Source: Bidens hawaiensis (Eukaryota; Streptophyta; Magnoliopsida; Asterales; Asteraceae). From it: DNA of 64,000 nt. Made by a program: the position numbers and the translations under genes. Below the pieces are notes generated by a model. It was not told the DNA's origin and did not search any database. It worked only from the letters and a program-made list of their open reading frames with translations. Shown piece after piece: positions 23,240 through 33,430 of this stretch; positions within the stretch are counted from its first letter, which is position 1; each line of letters opens with the position of its first letter. The stretch lies in assembly GCA_021521415.1 (NCBI GenBank), contig JAIQDT010007310.1, forward strand, positions 1 to 64,000, given 5' to 3'.

Positions 23240-23785
23240 TTTTATTAATCACAATAGTCATTTTTTGGTCTCCATCAGTCCCCAGCTAATAAATTGGCTG
23301 ATAACGATCCCATCTTTTATCATATTTGTTTCCAACGGCCCTCGACTAACATAATTCTAATACCATAAGTTGCAGGTTGCCGGAAAAACGTTTTTGGCTG
23401 GAACACTCACATTTTTTCAGAAAACTCAATATTTTTGTCCCAACCATCTTTGTAACCTTGGATCGGACATTTAGGAACCTTTTTTTTAGTAAAACCCCTA
23501 ATTATTGATGTCCCCGGAACTCTAGAACAATTGCCAGATTCGGATGGTGGTGCTCAAGTGGTGGTGGTTGGTTGGCGGTGAGTGAGTTGGTGGTGGTGGC
23601 GGTGTTCAGGTTGAGTTTCCTGGCAAAATATGACTTTTCCGGCGACCCACAAGTAACAGCGTTTGGATTCAATTAGTTGCGGACCATTGGAAACAAATAC
23701 GTTAAAAGATGGGACCATCAGCAGTTAATTTGTTAGTTGGAAACGACATCGACCAAAATATGATAGTTGGGATTAATTACAATAT
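23240..23785. mobile_element. Long-TIR element, member 2
   Basis: Same plan as 16137-16702: about 110-bp inverted ends (GATCCCATCTTTTATCATAT left, ACGTTAAAAGATGGGACC right) around a GGTGGTGGTTGG-rich core and TTTTCCGGC text. No reading frame. Confidence 0.6.
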
Positions 23786-24046
23786 ATATACCTTTTTTTA
23801 TATGATTCAAGTTTTTAACATAAACATTATACATAGTTCTAAAGTTGTATCAAGATCACACTAGTGGGATCAATCTCACATGATCACATGTAGTTTCGGT
23901 CAGGTGAATCCACACACACATCAACTGAAACTACATATGCGACTTTGGAAGCGCTAAAGTTCTAGCAAGTCTTATAAATGTCCATTTGATTTTCAAATTT
24001 TCATATGTTATATACTCTTTTGTTTATTATCTTTCATTATGTTTTA

Positions 24047-24200
24047 GGTGAAAGGAGAGCCGAACGTTTCATATATCTATTCAAGATACGATCGTGCACC
24101 AGAGCTTAAATTTGGTGCCACAAAATAATAAAACAGCTATAGATATATGGTCAACCGGTTGTGTGATAGCTGAACTACTACTTGGACATGTAGTTTTAGT
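24047..24200 (+). pseudogene. SHAGGY/GSK3-like kinase exon fragment
   Basis: After TTATGTTTTAG (an acceptor) the sequence encodes VKGEPNVSYIYSRYDRAPEL and FGATK, then shifts frame and continues TAIDIWSTGCVIAELLLG. These are the activation-loop and APE segments of plant GSK3/SHAGGY kinases, where SRYYRAPE is normal; here one Tyr is Asp. TAA codons at the shift and the absence of other kinase exons show a single decayed exon, probably carried here by a transposon. The 62-codon ORF from 24094 covers only its second half. Confidence 0.8.
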
Positions 24201-24594
24201 TTCAAAAAGGGGCAGCGACGCAGCTTGTTGCCCGCTTGCTTTCTGTTTCAATGTAATAAAAACTTTTAACTTTAAATTGTGAACAAATTGTGTTATCTGT
24301 CAATTTTAGTTTTTTCATTTGTATATATATGGATTATGTGATGGATTCAAGTAAATAGAGGAACTTGATTGGTTTTTAATACGCGAGCCACCTATCGGTT
24401 TCTGTTATATTTTTAGGTGCTTCAAACTACAACATTCTATTGATTTTGCATAATTATAATTATATGAACTATGCATAGTTCCTATTGAATTTTGCATACT
24501 TTTTCTGCTTACCGCTTGAATGTTTTGCTTCTATACATGTAATAACTATAGTGTTACATGAGACATTACATGACCGGTGGAACAAAAAAGTTCA

Positions 24595-25059
24595 GTTAAA
24601 AAGGAAATAATTCGAACAAGTTGAAAGTCAGAAAATAATTCGAACAAGTTGAAAGTCACCATACGCTATAGCGTATTTTTAAGGGGAAACTTACCAAAAT
24701 AAACATGTTTGACCCAAAATTTTCGAAAGTAAACATGCCTATTTTAGCCCAAATTCATTCACATTGCGTTTTTATCCAATAACTAGTGACATCTTAGGGT
24801 AGCTAGGCCGCCACTTTATGAGCACTGATTTTTTTGAAAAGTAAAGGGAACCCACTTTCAACGAATATAAATTCGACACGTGTCAATCATGGCTAAACTT
24901 AGCCTATATCTCTAGTTTTTTAGCCGGTATCCTTGACTCTTAGCCGGCTTCGGGATATGTGTCTATTCACTTAGCTGGCTAATTATATTTCTTCTTAGTC
25001 AGCTCCAACTCAGCTTGTAGGCTAAAGTTTTATGTAGTCATCTTCTTTATTACTTTTAT
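24595..25059. repeat. Short tandem repeats and transposon debris
   Basis: A unit of about 34 bp (AATAATTCGAACAAGTTGAAAGTC) occurs twice at 24605-24658. From 24915 to 25020 a TTAGCCGG/TTAGCTGG motif recurs irregularly. No gene is seen. Confidence 0.5.
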
Positions 25060-25286
25060 TACTAGTACCACAAACAAGTAAAACAATTGATCGAAATAAT
25101 TTTTTGTGTTTACACAATAGTGTTAAATACAAAAGTGGGAGTATTCATAATATCAATTTACTAATGCAAAAACTACAATTTTGAGATTTGATTGTACATT
25201 TATTAATCAAGATATTTCATACAAAAATGGTCAAATACAATATTAGTACATTTATTAACAAAGATATCATTTATTTATTATACAAC

Positions 25287-25439
25287 TATAAATAACCCTT
25301 ACAACCATATCTTGTGAACCACAACATTCTTTTTCATTGAGCATTTATTAATCAAAATATTTTCATACAAAAAAGATCAAATATATTATTATTGCATTTA
25401 TTAACAAAGATATCATTTTTTGTTATATAGCTATAAATA
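25287..25439 (+). promoter_or_regulatory. Tandemly duplicated TATA-box module upstream of hairpin 3
   Basis: TATAAATA at 25287-25294 and 25432-25439, each preceded by ACAAAGATATCATTT and followed by CCCTTACA. The second box lies 108 bp before the stem, matching the other two copies. Confidence 0.5.
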
Positions 25440-25539
25440 GCCCTTACATTCATATCTTTTGAATTAACATTCTTTTCTATACATCATTGTTATATTATTC
25501 TTTAAAAAGTAGATCGGGTAGTTTTTAAGGAAGACAAAC

Positions 25540-25646
25540 TTCTACAATGTGTTGATGTTCATAGTGTTTCATTATATATTCAAGTGACGTTGATGCTATG
25601 CTAAATCTATAATGATACACTATGAACAGTCAACATGTTATAGAAA
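25540..25646 (+). ncRNA. Candidate MIRNA hairpin, copy 3
   Basis: The same 5' arm GTTGATGTTCATAGTGTTTC pairs with ATACACTATGAACAGTCAAC. The inner stem improves (ATTATA opposite TATAAT) and the loop is the most changed of the three (GACGTTGATGCTATGC). The outer stem again closes with TTCTA/TAGAA. Confidence 0.5.
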
Positions 25647-26044
25647 AATCTCATCTTTATCACGCTTGGGCAAGTTAATGTTTTTAATCACAACCTACAT
25701 GATTTGAAATCTTGTCAAATTTCATGTAAGTAGTATTAAATATGTTATTTGTTTCTATATGGTCTTGAATGAAAGTGTTTTTCTCGAGTTGCAAATTTGG
25801 TAAGTTTAAAGTCAATAACCTCAAAATTGTTAGCGATGGTTGTAACTTATAGAGTTCAAGTAAAAGATATTTGCGTAAAATATCTATTTTTCGTGTTACA
25901 TAACTACATTCACGCCTTCGTAACGTTATTTTGTAACACATACTTAATTTATATTATGTTCAATAATCTAATTTAATAATTTAAACATTAATGTAAGCAT
26001 GCTAATTTCTTGTTCAGTTATAAATCTTTTTAGTTTGTTTTGAG

Positions 26045-26798
26045 CAATGTTTTCAGACACGGCCCGGACGCCTTACCGGGTCAAAAGTTGGACCGACCCG
26101 GGAGGGCGGACCGGTGTTTGACCCGGATGATGTCATATATATATATATAATGGTTAAAATAAAAATACATAGTTTTGTAGGAAGGACATAAAATTTAGAG
26201 TTAGAAAACTATGTGAGCTTATTTAGGAAACTAAGTAGCCTAAATCCTATATTCTAGGAAACTATTTAGTATTTTAAAAACTACTAATCTCAACCACTAG
26301 ATCCTAAATCCAATGGTCTATATTTATTTTTACTCTTCCTACAAAACTATCTTTTTTTTACTATAACCCGCCCATATATATATACACACACCCTATTAAA
26401 AAATAATAATTACCAAATTTCTTATCCATATGCCTATTTAGCATTTACAAGCCTTAAAAAGGAAATTTAAGTCCATTTACAATGCTTCACAATATATATT
26501 ATTTATGTTTCATCCAGAGTAGCATTAAAGAGTCTTGGTTGGTTGGCTAGGGGGTTTTCACTTAGTTTTCATCTCTAGCTTTGCCCATCGATTCTCTTTG
26601 GTAAAATGGTTTTGATCTAATTAAAAAAAGAGGGTTTATCGGTTCAACCGGCGGTTCACCGGTTCCAGTCGGACCGTGAACCGCCGAACCCGGTCGATTT
26701 TATAGAAAACTGGTTAATGATGCGAACCGGACTAGAATCCATACTAGATCATGGTCAGACCGGTCTGACCTGCCGGTCGATCCAGGTTTCAAAACATT
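26045..26798. mobile_element. TIR element with a nested inverted repeat
   Basis: AATGTTTTCAGACACGG at the left mirrors GGTTTCAAAACATT at the right, both rich in GACCGG/CCGGTC text. Nested at about 26140-26390 is another inverted repeat (ATAGTTTTGTAGGAAG versus CTTCCTACAAAACTAT). Confidence 0.55.
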
Positions 26799-26960
26799 GG
26801 TTTTGAGAACTAGGAACTTTCATACCCTTGTTAGGCGCAACATTCTTTATTAAAAAAAGATAATAATAATAATAATGCATTGGTTTTGAGAACTAGGAAC
26901 TTTCATACCCTTGTTAGGCGCAACATTCTTTATTAAAAAAAGATAATAATAATAATAATG
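26795..26960. repeat. Perfect 83-bp tandem duplication
   Basis: Two adjacent 83-bp units (26795-26877 and 26878-26960) starting CATTGGTTTTGAGAAC appear identical, including an (ATA)n tail. Identity implies a very recent event or an assembly artefact. Confidence 0.85.
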
Positions 26961-27300
26961 CATGGTCAATGCTATATATGAGAAGCAATTTCGAACTGTC
27001 AATCTTAACATGAGTTGACATATAACTAGCTAGAATAAGAAATTCAAGTTTAAACATTGTTTAAATCTAGACTAAAGAACACATAAAGGGACACTTCCCA
27101 CTTAAACTACATCAACAAGCTCCTTCACCTTTGTAAGCAAGAACTTTGTAATTTGTTATAAATTAAATTTACAAGACTACAATTTTTTCAAATGAAGAGA
27201 CAAAATAAAACAAAAAGTTGACTTTACTTTTTTCAAATGAAAGAAAAAAAAAAGGTTATTGGACCATGGAAAGTGAAACTCCATTTATGCATTTATGGAA
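26961..27300 (+). repeat. Local duplicated unit, copy 4 (5' part only)
   Basis: GCAATTTCGAACTGTCAATC, AACATGAGTTGACAT and TAAAGAACACATAAAG follow copy 1. The terminal exon relative at about 27090-27150 carries in-frame stops. Homology ends before the TATA modules and hairpin. Confidence 0.6.
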
Positions 27301-27423
27301 GGTGATATGTTTTCAAATTTGATTTAAGAAAATCTATATTATGATCAAATGTCAAAATGTGAAAAATTAAAAATTAAGGGGTTTTAAGAATTGTCATACT
27401 TTTGGAGGGTTTTGGTAGATTTT

Positions 27424-27424
<1 letters not shown>

Positions 27425-27456
<32 letters not shown>
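27425..27456 (+). repeat. Poly-G tract of 32 bases
   Basis: An uninterrupted run of 32 G. Such runs are rare in plant DNA, can form G-quadruplexes and are error-prone in sequencing, so the exact length is doubtful. Confidence 0.9.
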
Positions 27457-27458
<2 letters not shown>

Positions 27459-27737
27459 GGTTGATTTTCATACTTTTGTTTTATTTGTTGTATTTAGTTA
27501 TATTTGTATATGTTTTGTATATAATACTTGTTTTGGTGTATATATGTGTTATTTGTTTTGATCGAACTCTTACAAAACGTGCTGACTGTTAGTAGCAATT
27601 ATTTATTAATATTAAATAAAAAACAATTTACTTATTTTATAAATTTATTATAAAAAACAATAAAAAGAAAAGACAAGAAAACAAAGAAAAAAACATAATA
27701 AGACAAAAGTTTGGTGGGTTTTTCTAGAAAATCCACC

Positions 27738-27771
27738 AATACGCGACGTATAGCTCTATACGCCGCGTATT
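27738..27771. repeat. Short CG-rich dyad
   Basis: AATACGCGACGTATA and TATACGCCGCGTATT are inverted around GCTC, with one mismatched pair. It is bracketed by TTTTTCTAGAAAA and TTTTCTAGAGAAA, extending the symmetry. Function unknown; transposon debris is likely. Confidence 0.6.
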
Positions 27772-27834
27772 AAGAGGTTTTCTAGAGAAACCCTACGGTG
27801 TCTACAGAATTTCTGTTAATTTATCCTTACAATT

Positions 27835-28750
27835 TTTTTTGAATGACCAAAAAAAGTTAAATATTATATAAACCAACGATTACAAAATGTTCGGACCTAG
27901 CAAGATGCAAGACCAAAGCCCAAGAAAGAAAAACACACCAAACAAATCGCCAAGTTACACTTTAAATCACACCAATCCTCCCACGACATCGCTATATTCC
28001 TAGACTTATTCTTCACCCATAGGTAGCTAAGCGCTTTTATTTCGCCCACCACGCTTGCCACCGATGCCACACCATTGAAAACCAAATTATTTCTTACATT
28101 CCACATACACCACAAGGTGACAAGGCATATCGCTTGAAATGTCTTCGCCTTCCTATTTGAAAACTTAGTGAATTTATGTTGATCAAGATGGTCCCGAATA
28201 CTAAAGGCAAAATTCTGTGGTACTTTACGCCAAAGAGAAACAACTTGCCAAACTGCCTGAGCTAAGCCACACGAGCGAAGACGTGTTCGGTCGTCTCCTC
28301 CACCTCACAACAGGTCCGACATACCAACGAATCAACACCAATGTTTCGTTTTGCCAACAAAGTTAACACCGGCACCCTATCTAACTCCTCCTGCCAAGCT
28401 AAAATACTAACATTTTCGGAACCCAATTATTCCATTTCATGCTATAACTGGGACAAGTGTAACATACCTCTGATGCATTCAACCCCCACCCAATCAAGTC
28501 ATCACCCTCCACAAGTTCACAGTTTGACAAAGCTGTAATAATTAGTCCACCTCCCTTGCCGAACATGGAGCTCTTATCCAATCCCATGTGCTGCAAATTT
28601 GATCATCCACCATAAGAAGTCTACTAGCCACTGTACAATCCTTCACTCTCTCCAACCCAAAAAGAAGAGGGAATTTTATACATAAAATGTCATCTCCGAT
28701 CCAATAATCAAGCCAAAAGAAAGATTTATTCCCACTCTTTATCACCTGTT
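27835..28750 (-). mobile_element. 5'-truncated L1-type LINE with 19-bp target duplication
   Basis: On the minus strand it encodes the C-terminal part of a plant L1 reverse transcriptase ORF with the zinc-binding zf-RVT region: FFWLDYWIGDD, WNNWVPKMLVF, CRTCCEVEETTEHVF and MWNVRNNLVFNG, ending at 27897. A short A tail follows (T run at 27833-27841). TTAATTTATCCTTACAATT flanks it at 27816-27834 and 28751-28769. Reading needs frame changes, so the ORF is dead. Truncation removed the endonuclease and most of the RT. Confidence 0.85.
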
Positions 28751-28790
28751 TTAATTTATCCTTACAATTATCTATACATTAATTTATCCT

Positions 28791-30627
28791 TAATGGCCCA
28801 GATCGAATTAAACACCGGATAATATTTTGGCACAACTCACTAATTTTATTAATCGGGAAAATAACTCAAAACTTGATCAATTCTCCAATAACCGTTACAT
28901 GAATTCTTTAGGGTTATATAGAGGTTCAATTACAATTAGAGTAAAACACAAACTCCTATTTATCTATTAAATAAAATTCCATCTCTATCTAATAAATAAA
29001 ATAGATAATTATCTCTAATTATAATAATTAATTAATTAATTAATGAGATCGATCATTAGCTCGAACCGGCCCCACCTTCCCGACCCATAACTTGGTTCGG
29101 GAATTAACTCCAACAATCACCCCCTTAATTTCCGAACCGGAATAAGTGGACCTTTAACTTTGAACACGTCTCTTTTGTTCCTTTTGATTTGACCCACGAT
29201 CTTGACCTTCTCGTCTTTCACAACCATATTGGTCCTCATCATCTTGGTCTTCACCTCTTGGAACTTCTCTTGCTCCATGACTTTGTTCTTTCGGCTCTCC
29301 CAAACTCGACCTTCTTTATGACCATGTCCCCGACCATTCCCTCGGCTACATGAACTCGCATAACCGCTCTTTTGGTTGCGATTCTTGTCATCTAATCGAG
29401 CGAACAACAGTTTTCCTTGATCATCCTTTGTTCCCGAATCATCTAACTATTCCTGAATCGGCGTGGATTTCCTAACATAACCTGGAACTCCCATTATTAA
29501 TTTAATCGTGTATAACCGGTTTTTCGTTCGAAAAGCCTTCATCATAAGTTTACCCTCGTCATCATACAAGAGCAAATAATTCTCCTTCATACGAACATCA
29601 CACCCGTTCTCTGTTGCTTGACCGAGACTTATTATATTATCTTTCAAACTTGGTATAAAATAAACATCGGATAAAACCCGATCATCTCCGGTTTTCGATT
29701 TTAATAAAATCTTCCCTTTACCACATATATCAACACACGATCCGTCCCCGAATTTTACCTTACCCGTTATATTTTTGTTGAGTTCGGAAAAATACGACTG
29801 GTTTCCTGTCATGTGGTTCGACGCTCCGTTGTCGAGATACCAAGTGTCTTCTTCCACTTTCTCGGCTTCAAACGTCTTCGGGTTAACTCGTTCTTCGTTT
29901 AAGTAAACCGTCTCGTGAAGATTTAAATAACCAGCCGGATCACTTTCAGCTTGTTCTTTCGTTTAAGCTAGATTTGCTTCCTGGTTTGCTTGTCTTCATT
30001 CCGGACACGAGGACGCGAAGTATCCCATCTCGTCACACCGAAAACACTTAATCTGGGAGCGGTCTTTCCTTTCTCTTACCCGTCCTTCGGTTTGGTACGA
30101 TCCTTGTCCTCCGGTTTCCCGGCCTCTTCCACGTTCCCATGAACTCGGCCCACCTCTACCTCGGCTACCAGACTGATTCTTGGTCTGCTCTTCCTACGAT
30201 CTTGAGGTAAATAGATCGAAGTCAGCCTTGAACAGAAAACCGTCTGAATCTTGCAATCTGCTCGCCTGCTTCCTTCTGATTGATTCGATCCGGCTCTGAT
30301 ACCAATTAATGGCCCAGATCGAATTAAACATCGGAGAATATTTTGGCACAACTCACCAATTTTATTAATCAAGAAAATAACTCAAAACTTGATCAATTCT
30401 CCAATAACCGTTACATGAATTCTTTAGGATTATATAGAGGCTCGATTACAATTAGAGTAAACACAAACTCTTATTTATTTATTAAATAAAATTCCATCTC
30501 TATCTAATAAATAAAATAGATTATTATCTCTAATTATAATAATTAATTAATCAATGAGATCAATCCATTAGCTCGAACCGACCCCACCTTCCCGACTCAT
30601 AACTCGGTTCAGGAATTAGCTCCAACA
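28791..30627 (-). mobile_element. Internally deleted Copia retrotransposon with both LTRs
   Basis: LTRs at 28791-29115 and 30307-30627 are about 320 bp and very similar. On the minus strand they start TGTTGGAG and end GGGCCATTA. ATCCT duplicates the target at 28786-28790 and 30628-30632. Next to the 5' LTR (minus strand) is TTGGTATCAGAGCCGG, a primer-binding site for initiator tRNA-Met; next to the 3' LTR is a purine tract with AAGGGGG. Between them only gag-like sequence and a protease remain. Integrase, RT and RNase H are absent, so it is non-autonomous. Confidence 0.9.
29447..29857 (-). CDS. Copia aspartic protease / GAG-pre region
   Basis: A 136-codon open frame on the minus strand starts MEEDTWYLDNGASNHMTG, the active-site motif of plant Copia proteases (D-S/N-G-A-S-N-H-M). 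It continues with KVKFGDGS and SDVYFIPSLKDNIISLGQ, typical of the segment before integrase. It normally releases Gag and Pol from the polyprotein. It ends early at STPIQE; a separate frame (29117-29407) follows, rich in Lys and without a domain I can name. Upstream (29860-30300) is decayed gag with a zinc-knuckle-like CFRCDEMGYFASSCPE. Confidence 0.75.
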   Translation of the reverse strand: MEEDTWYLDNGASNHMTGNQSYFSELNKNITGKVKFGDGSCVDICGKGKILLKSKTGDDRVLSDVYFIPSLKDNIISLGQATENGCDVRMKENYLLLYDDEGKLMMKAFRTKNRLYTIKLIMGVPGYVRKSTPIQE

Positions 30628-30632
30628 ATCCT

Positions 30633-31029
30633 TACAATTAATCTTTACATTCATTATATAAACTATTTTTGAACGGATTCATTAGATAAAATATAAAAAT
30701 CGGCTGGGTCTAAAAGTACGCATTTCATAAAAGAACTAGTAAGTTATGTCAAGCATCAATTAAACTATTATTATTAATATTTTAAACAGCTAATTTTTTT
30801 CACGTTATTTTGATCTCATATTTCAAATGAAACTATAACACACAATTATTTGGTTAAAAGTCAGCACATTTGTCATTAGACCAAGCTAGTGATTATAATT
30901 AAATTATTAATATGTGTATAATCAACTACTATAATATTACTTCTCTAGAAAGCTACATCACTTTGTGTATATAATTATCCATAGTTTAAAATGCATGAAC
31001 ATTTCTCAAAAATCAAGTAAATCAGTCTA
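30633..31029. other. AT-rich flank, no gene seen
   Basis: No coding or repeat structure beyond simple AT-rich text is evident between the Copia element and the LINE fragment. Confidence 0.4.
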
Positions 31030-31413
31030 ATTACATACTTTTATGGAGGGTTCGATCGTTGGTTATGGAGTTATAGAACAGAACCGGCTTCTATAACGAG
31101 AATGGAGTAATTTTGGGAATGTCTTGAGATCTTATCAGGAATGGTTTTGGATGACCAAAGGGACTGATGGCATTGGGCTTTCGGGGATGGTGACATGGTG
31201 TGGATTTTACCACTAAATCGTGAAGAATTCAGTGCCAGTCTAATTCCTGTACGGTCACAAATGTCATAATGGATTAGAGCAAATTGGTACCTAACAAGGT
31301 AAACTTTTTTGCATGCATGGAAAGCAGAGATGGAACGAATTGCCATGTCGGATGCTCTATTCAATAGGAAGGTAAATAAAGGCATTAAACAATGCCTAGT
31401 GCGGCAAGATCAC
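31030..31413 (+). pseudogene. LINE 3' fragment (zf-RVT region), copy 1
   Basis: The plus strand encodes decayed L1-type C-terminal text, for example LVPNKVNFFA-like in one frame and WKAEMERIAMSDALFNR in another, as in plant LINE ORF2 before the zinc-binding domain. The same block recurs at 36017-36476, and its first part again at 31609-31690. The minus-strand 104-codon ORF here is a shadow. Confidence 0.6.
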
Positions 31414-31608
31414 TGTTGGGTTTCGTAGGCCTTTTGGTGTAGGCCCGGTTTGTTATTTGAAGTCAAAAGAGGAGACGGGCGCGGGTTACCGAGCCCAAGC
31501 CCAGTCCAGTTTAGATTTCTTACTTAATAAGTCATAAACCCTAGATTAACCTCCATATATTTGTTGTTATGTACTTGTAATTGGTTGTCACTAAATAAAG
31601 AAAACCTA
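31414..31608 (+). mobile_element. Truncated short LTR
   Basis: TGTTGGGTTTCGTAGGCC onward matches the first two thirds of the solo LTR at 36477-36765 and likewise follows GATCAC. It breaks off after AAATAAAGAA.ACCTAG, where the LINE fragment resumes. Confidence 0.65.
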
Positions 31609-31690
31609 GTACAGAACTGGCTTCACAACCAGAATTGGAGGAGTTTTGGGAATATCTTGAGATCTCATCAGGAATGGTTGTGGATGACCA
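31609..31690 (+). pseudogene. LINE 3' fragment, repeated start
   Basis: CAACCAGAATTGGAGGAG to GGATGACCAAA repeats 31095-31160 of copy 1 and is interrupted by the CACTA element. It continues at 36016 on the far side. Confidence 0.6.
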
Positions 31691-32748
31691 AACTACTACA
31701 CAAGTGGGCATAAGTGACCGAATTTTGCGACCGACCAGAACATTCACTAAATTAGCGACCGTATATGTAATCGAAATCAAAGTGGTCGTAAAATTAGCGA
31801 CCAAATCAAAATCGGTTGCAAAATTAGCCACCAAAACAAAATCGGTCGCAAAATTAGCAACCGAGTTATTTCGGTCGTTAATTGGTTGCAAATGTAGCGA
31901 CCGAAGTTGTTTTGGTTGCAAAAATGGTTGCTAGTTACAAAAATAAAATATAATAATAAAATATAAATTAATTTGGTCGCAAATTTACCGACCGAAGATG
32001 ATTGGTTGTAAATATTATTGACTGAAACGAAATTGTTCATGAAGTTAGCAACCGAATTTTTCCTGTCGTTAATCGGTCACAAATATAGCAACCGAAATTG
32101 TTTCGGTGCAAAAATGATGCTCCCTAATTTACCGACTGAAATTGTTTGGTCACAAAAAAAAGCGACCGAAAAAATTGGTTGTAAATTTTGCAACCACGTT
32201 TTTTGGTCCCTAATCGGTCACAATGTAGCGACCGAAGTTGTTTCAATAGCAAAAATGGTCACTAATTTTAAAAAGTTAAAAGTTTATAAAATTTAATTTG
32301 TTCGCGAAAATGGTTGTAGATTTACCGGCAGATATTGTTCGGCCACAAATATAGCGGCCATTCTTATAAATTGATAAAAAAAAATTACAACCCGAAAGTT
32401 AAGTTGGTAGCACAAACAATCAGAAATGTAACTATCAAATTAGTTCAGTTAAAAACACAGTCACTGGTTTAAAATAATTTTGTATATAAATTATTTTTGG
32501 CTTCTCATTCCTCGTAAATCTCAATCAAAGCTTGTTTCGTAAATTTTAAAAATTTAAATTTAAATTTTGACTTTCTTCCTTATTCGCAGACCACCACAAC
32601 AAACAAAAGTTGATCCTTAAAAGTTCCAAAAAACGTTGAAACTGCAAATGAAGTTTTAAAATTAAGTTATGACTAGTGCGTCAAGTTAGGGTTAATTTGT
32701 GTCATTTTCGATTATGACTAAATAGGAGCAAATAATGATTATTAGTCA

Positions 32749-33161
32749 TCTACCTATATTATTAAAGCAACACAATCATTCCACATGTCAATCAACTACA
32801 CCTTCCACATACACTGCCAAGTGTACAAGTTTTCATATTTTCCACTTTATGAATGATAAAATAAAAAATATGTTGTTGGTGAGAATTGAACTCATCAACT
32901 TGCTTTTAAAATATTTGTGGCTTACCAACTCAACTATAATGAGTTGATGATAACCTTCTCTTTTTCTTAATTGGTAAAGATTCACAACCTTCCATTTTTA
33001 TTTTCTGATACAAATACAAATTATTTTTACAAATCTATGTATTTTAGAAAATTATTTATATCTTATAAATTCATAAGATATGTTATTATACATATTATTC
33101 AGTTTAACTTTTTTGTTGTATTTTTTTAACTATCCGTATATCATACGGGCTATATCCTAGT
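32749..33161 (+). mobile_element. Non-autonomous Helitron inside the CACTA element
   Basis: 5' TCTACCTATATTATTAAAGC; 3' CCGTATATCATACGG palindrome then CTATATCCTAGT. Flanked by A and G rather than the usual A and T. The relative at 54831-59262 shares most of this sequence. Confidence 0.75.
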
Positions 33162-33430
33162 GTTTAATATTGTTTAATTATTGCTACTTAGGGTCAATAT
33201 TGGCCAATAAGGATTAGTTATGGGCTATTCAAATATGTCTGATATATTATTCGTCATTAAGGTAGCTAACCTTTAAAATCAAATATGACCTAAGAAAGTC
33301 CATCAAGTCATGAGCCATAATGACCATCGACTATTAAGTCGAGTATTTTACACTAATGGTTTAATAAGTCAATGCATCATACCAAGCCATACATGTTAGG
33401 ATCTATTATTCTCATTATGATCTAATGTAA

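Larger units (their letters stand above)
25060..25990 (+). repeat. Local duplicated unit, copy 3
   Basis: It begins CACAAACAAGTAAAACAATTG, equivalent to 14925 in copy 1, so it lacks the terminal exon. It then keeps the two TATA modules, the hairpin and most of the tail, stopping in AT-rich sequence near 25990. Confidence 0.7.

Noticed and set aside
24094..24282. Functional small kinase-like protein
   Set aside because: It starts mid-domain after a frame change and lacks all catalytic motifs.
31071..31385. 104-codon minus-strand ORF
   Set aside because: The opposite strand carries recognisable LINE text, so this is an antisense shadow.
31541..32296. Overlapping ORFs in the NFATDF/KLATK-repeat region
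   Set aside because: These are frames through CACTA subterminal repeats, which are short and occur in both orientations.
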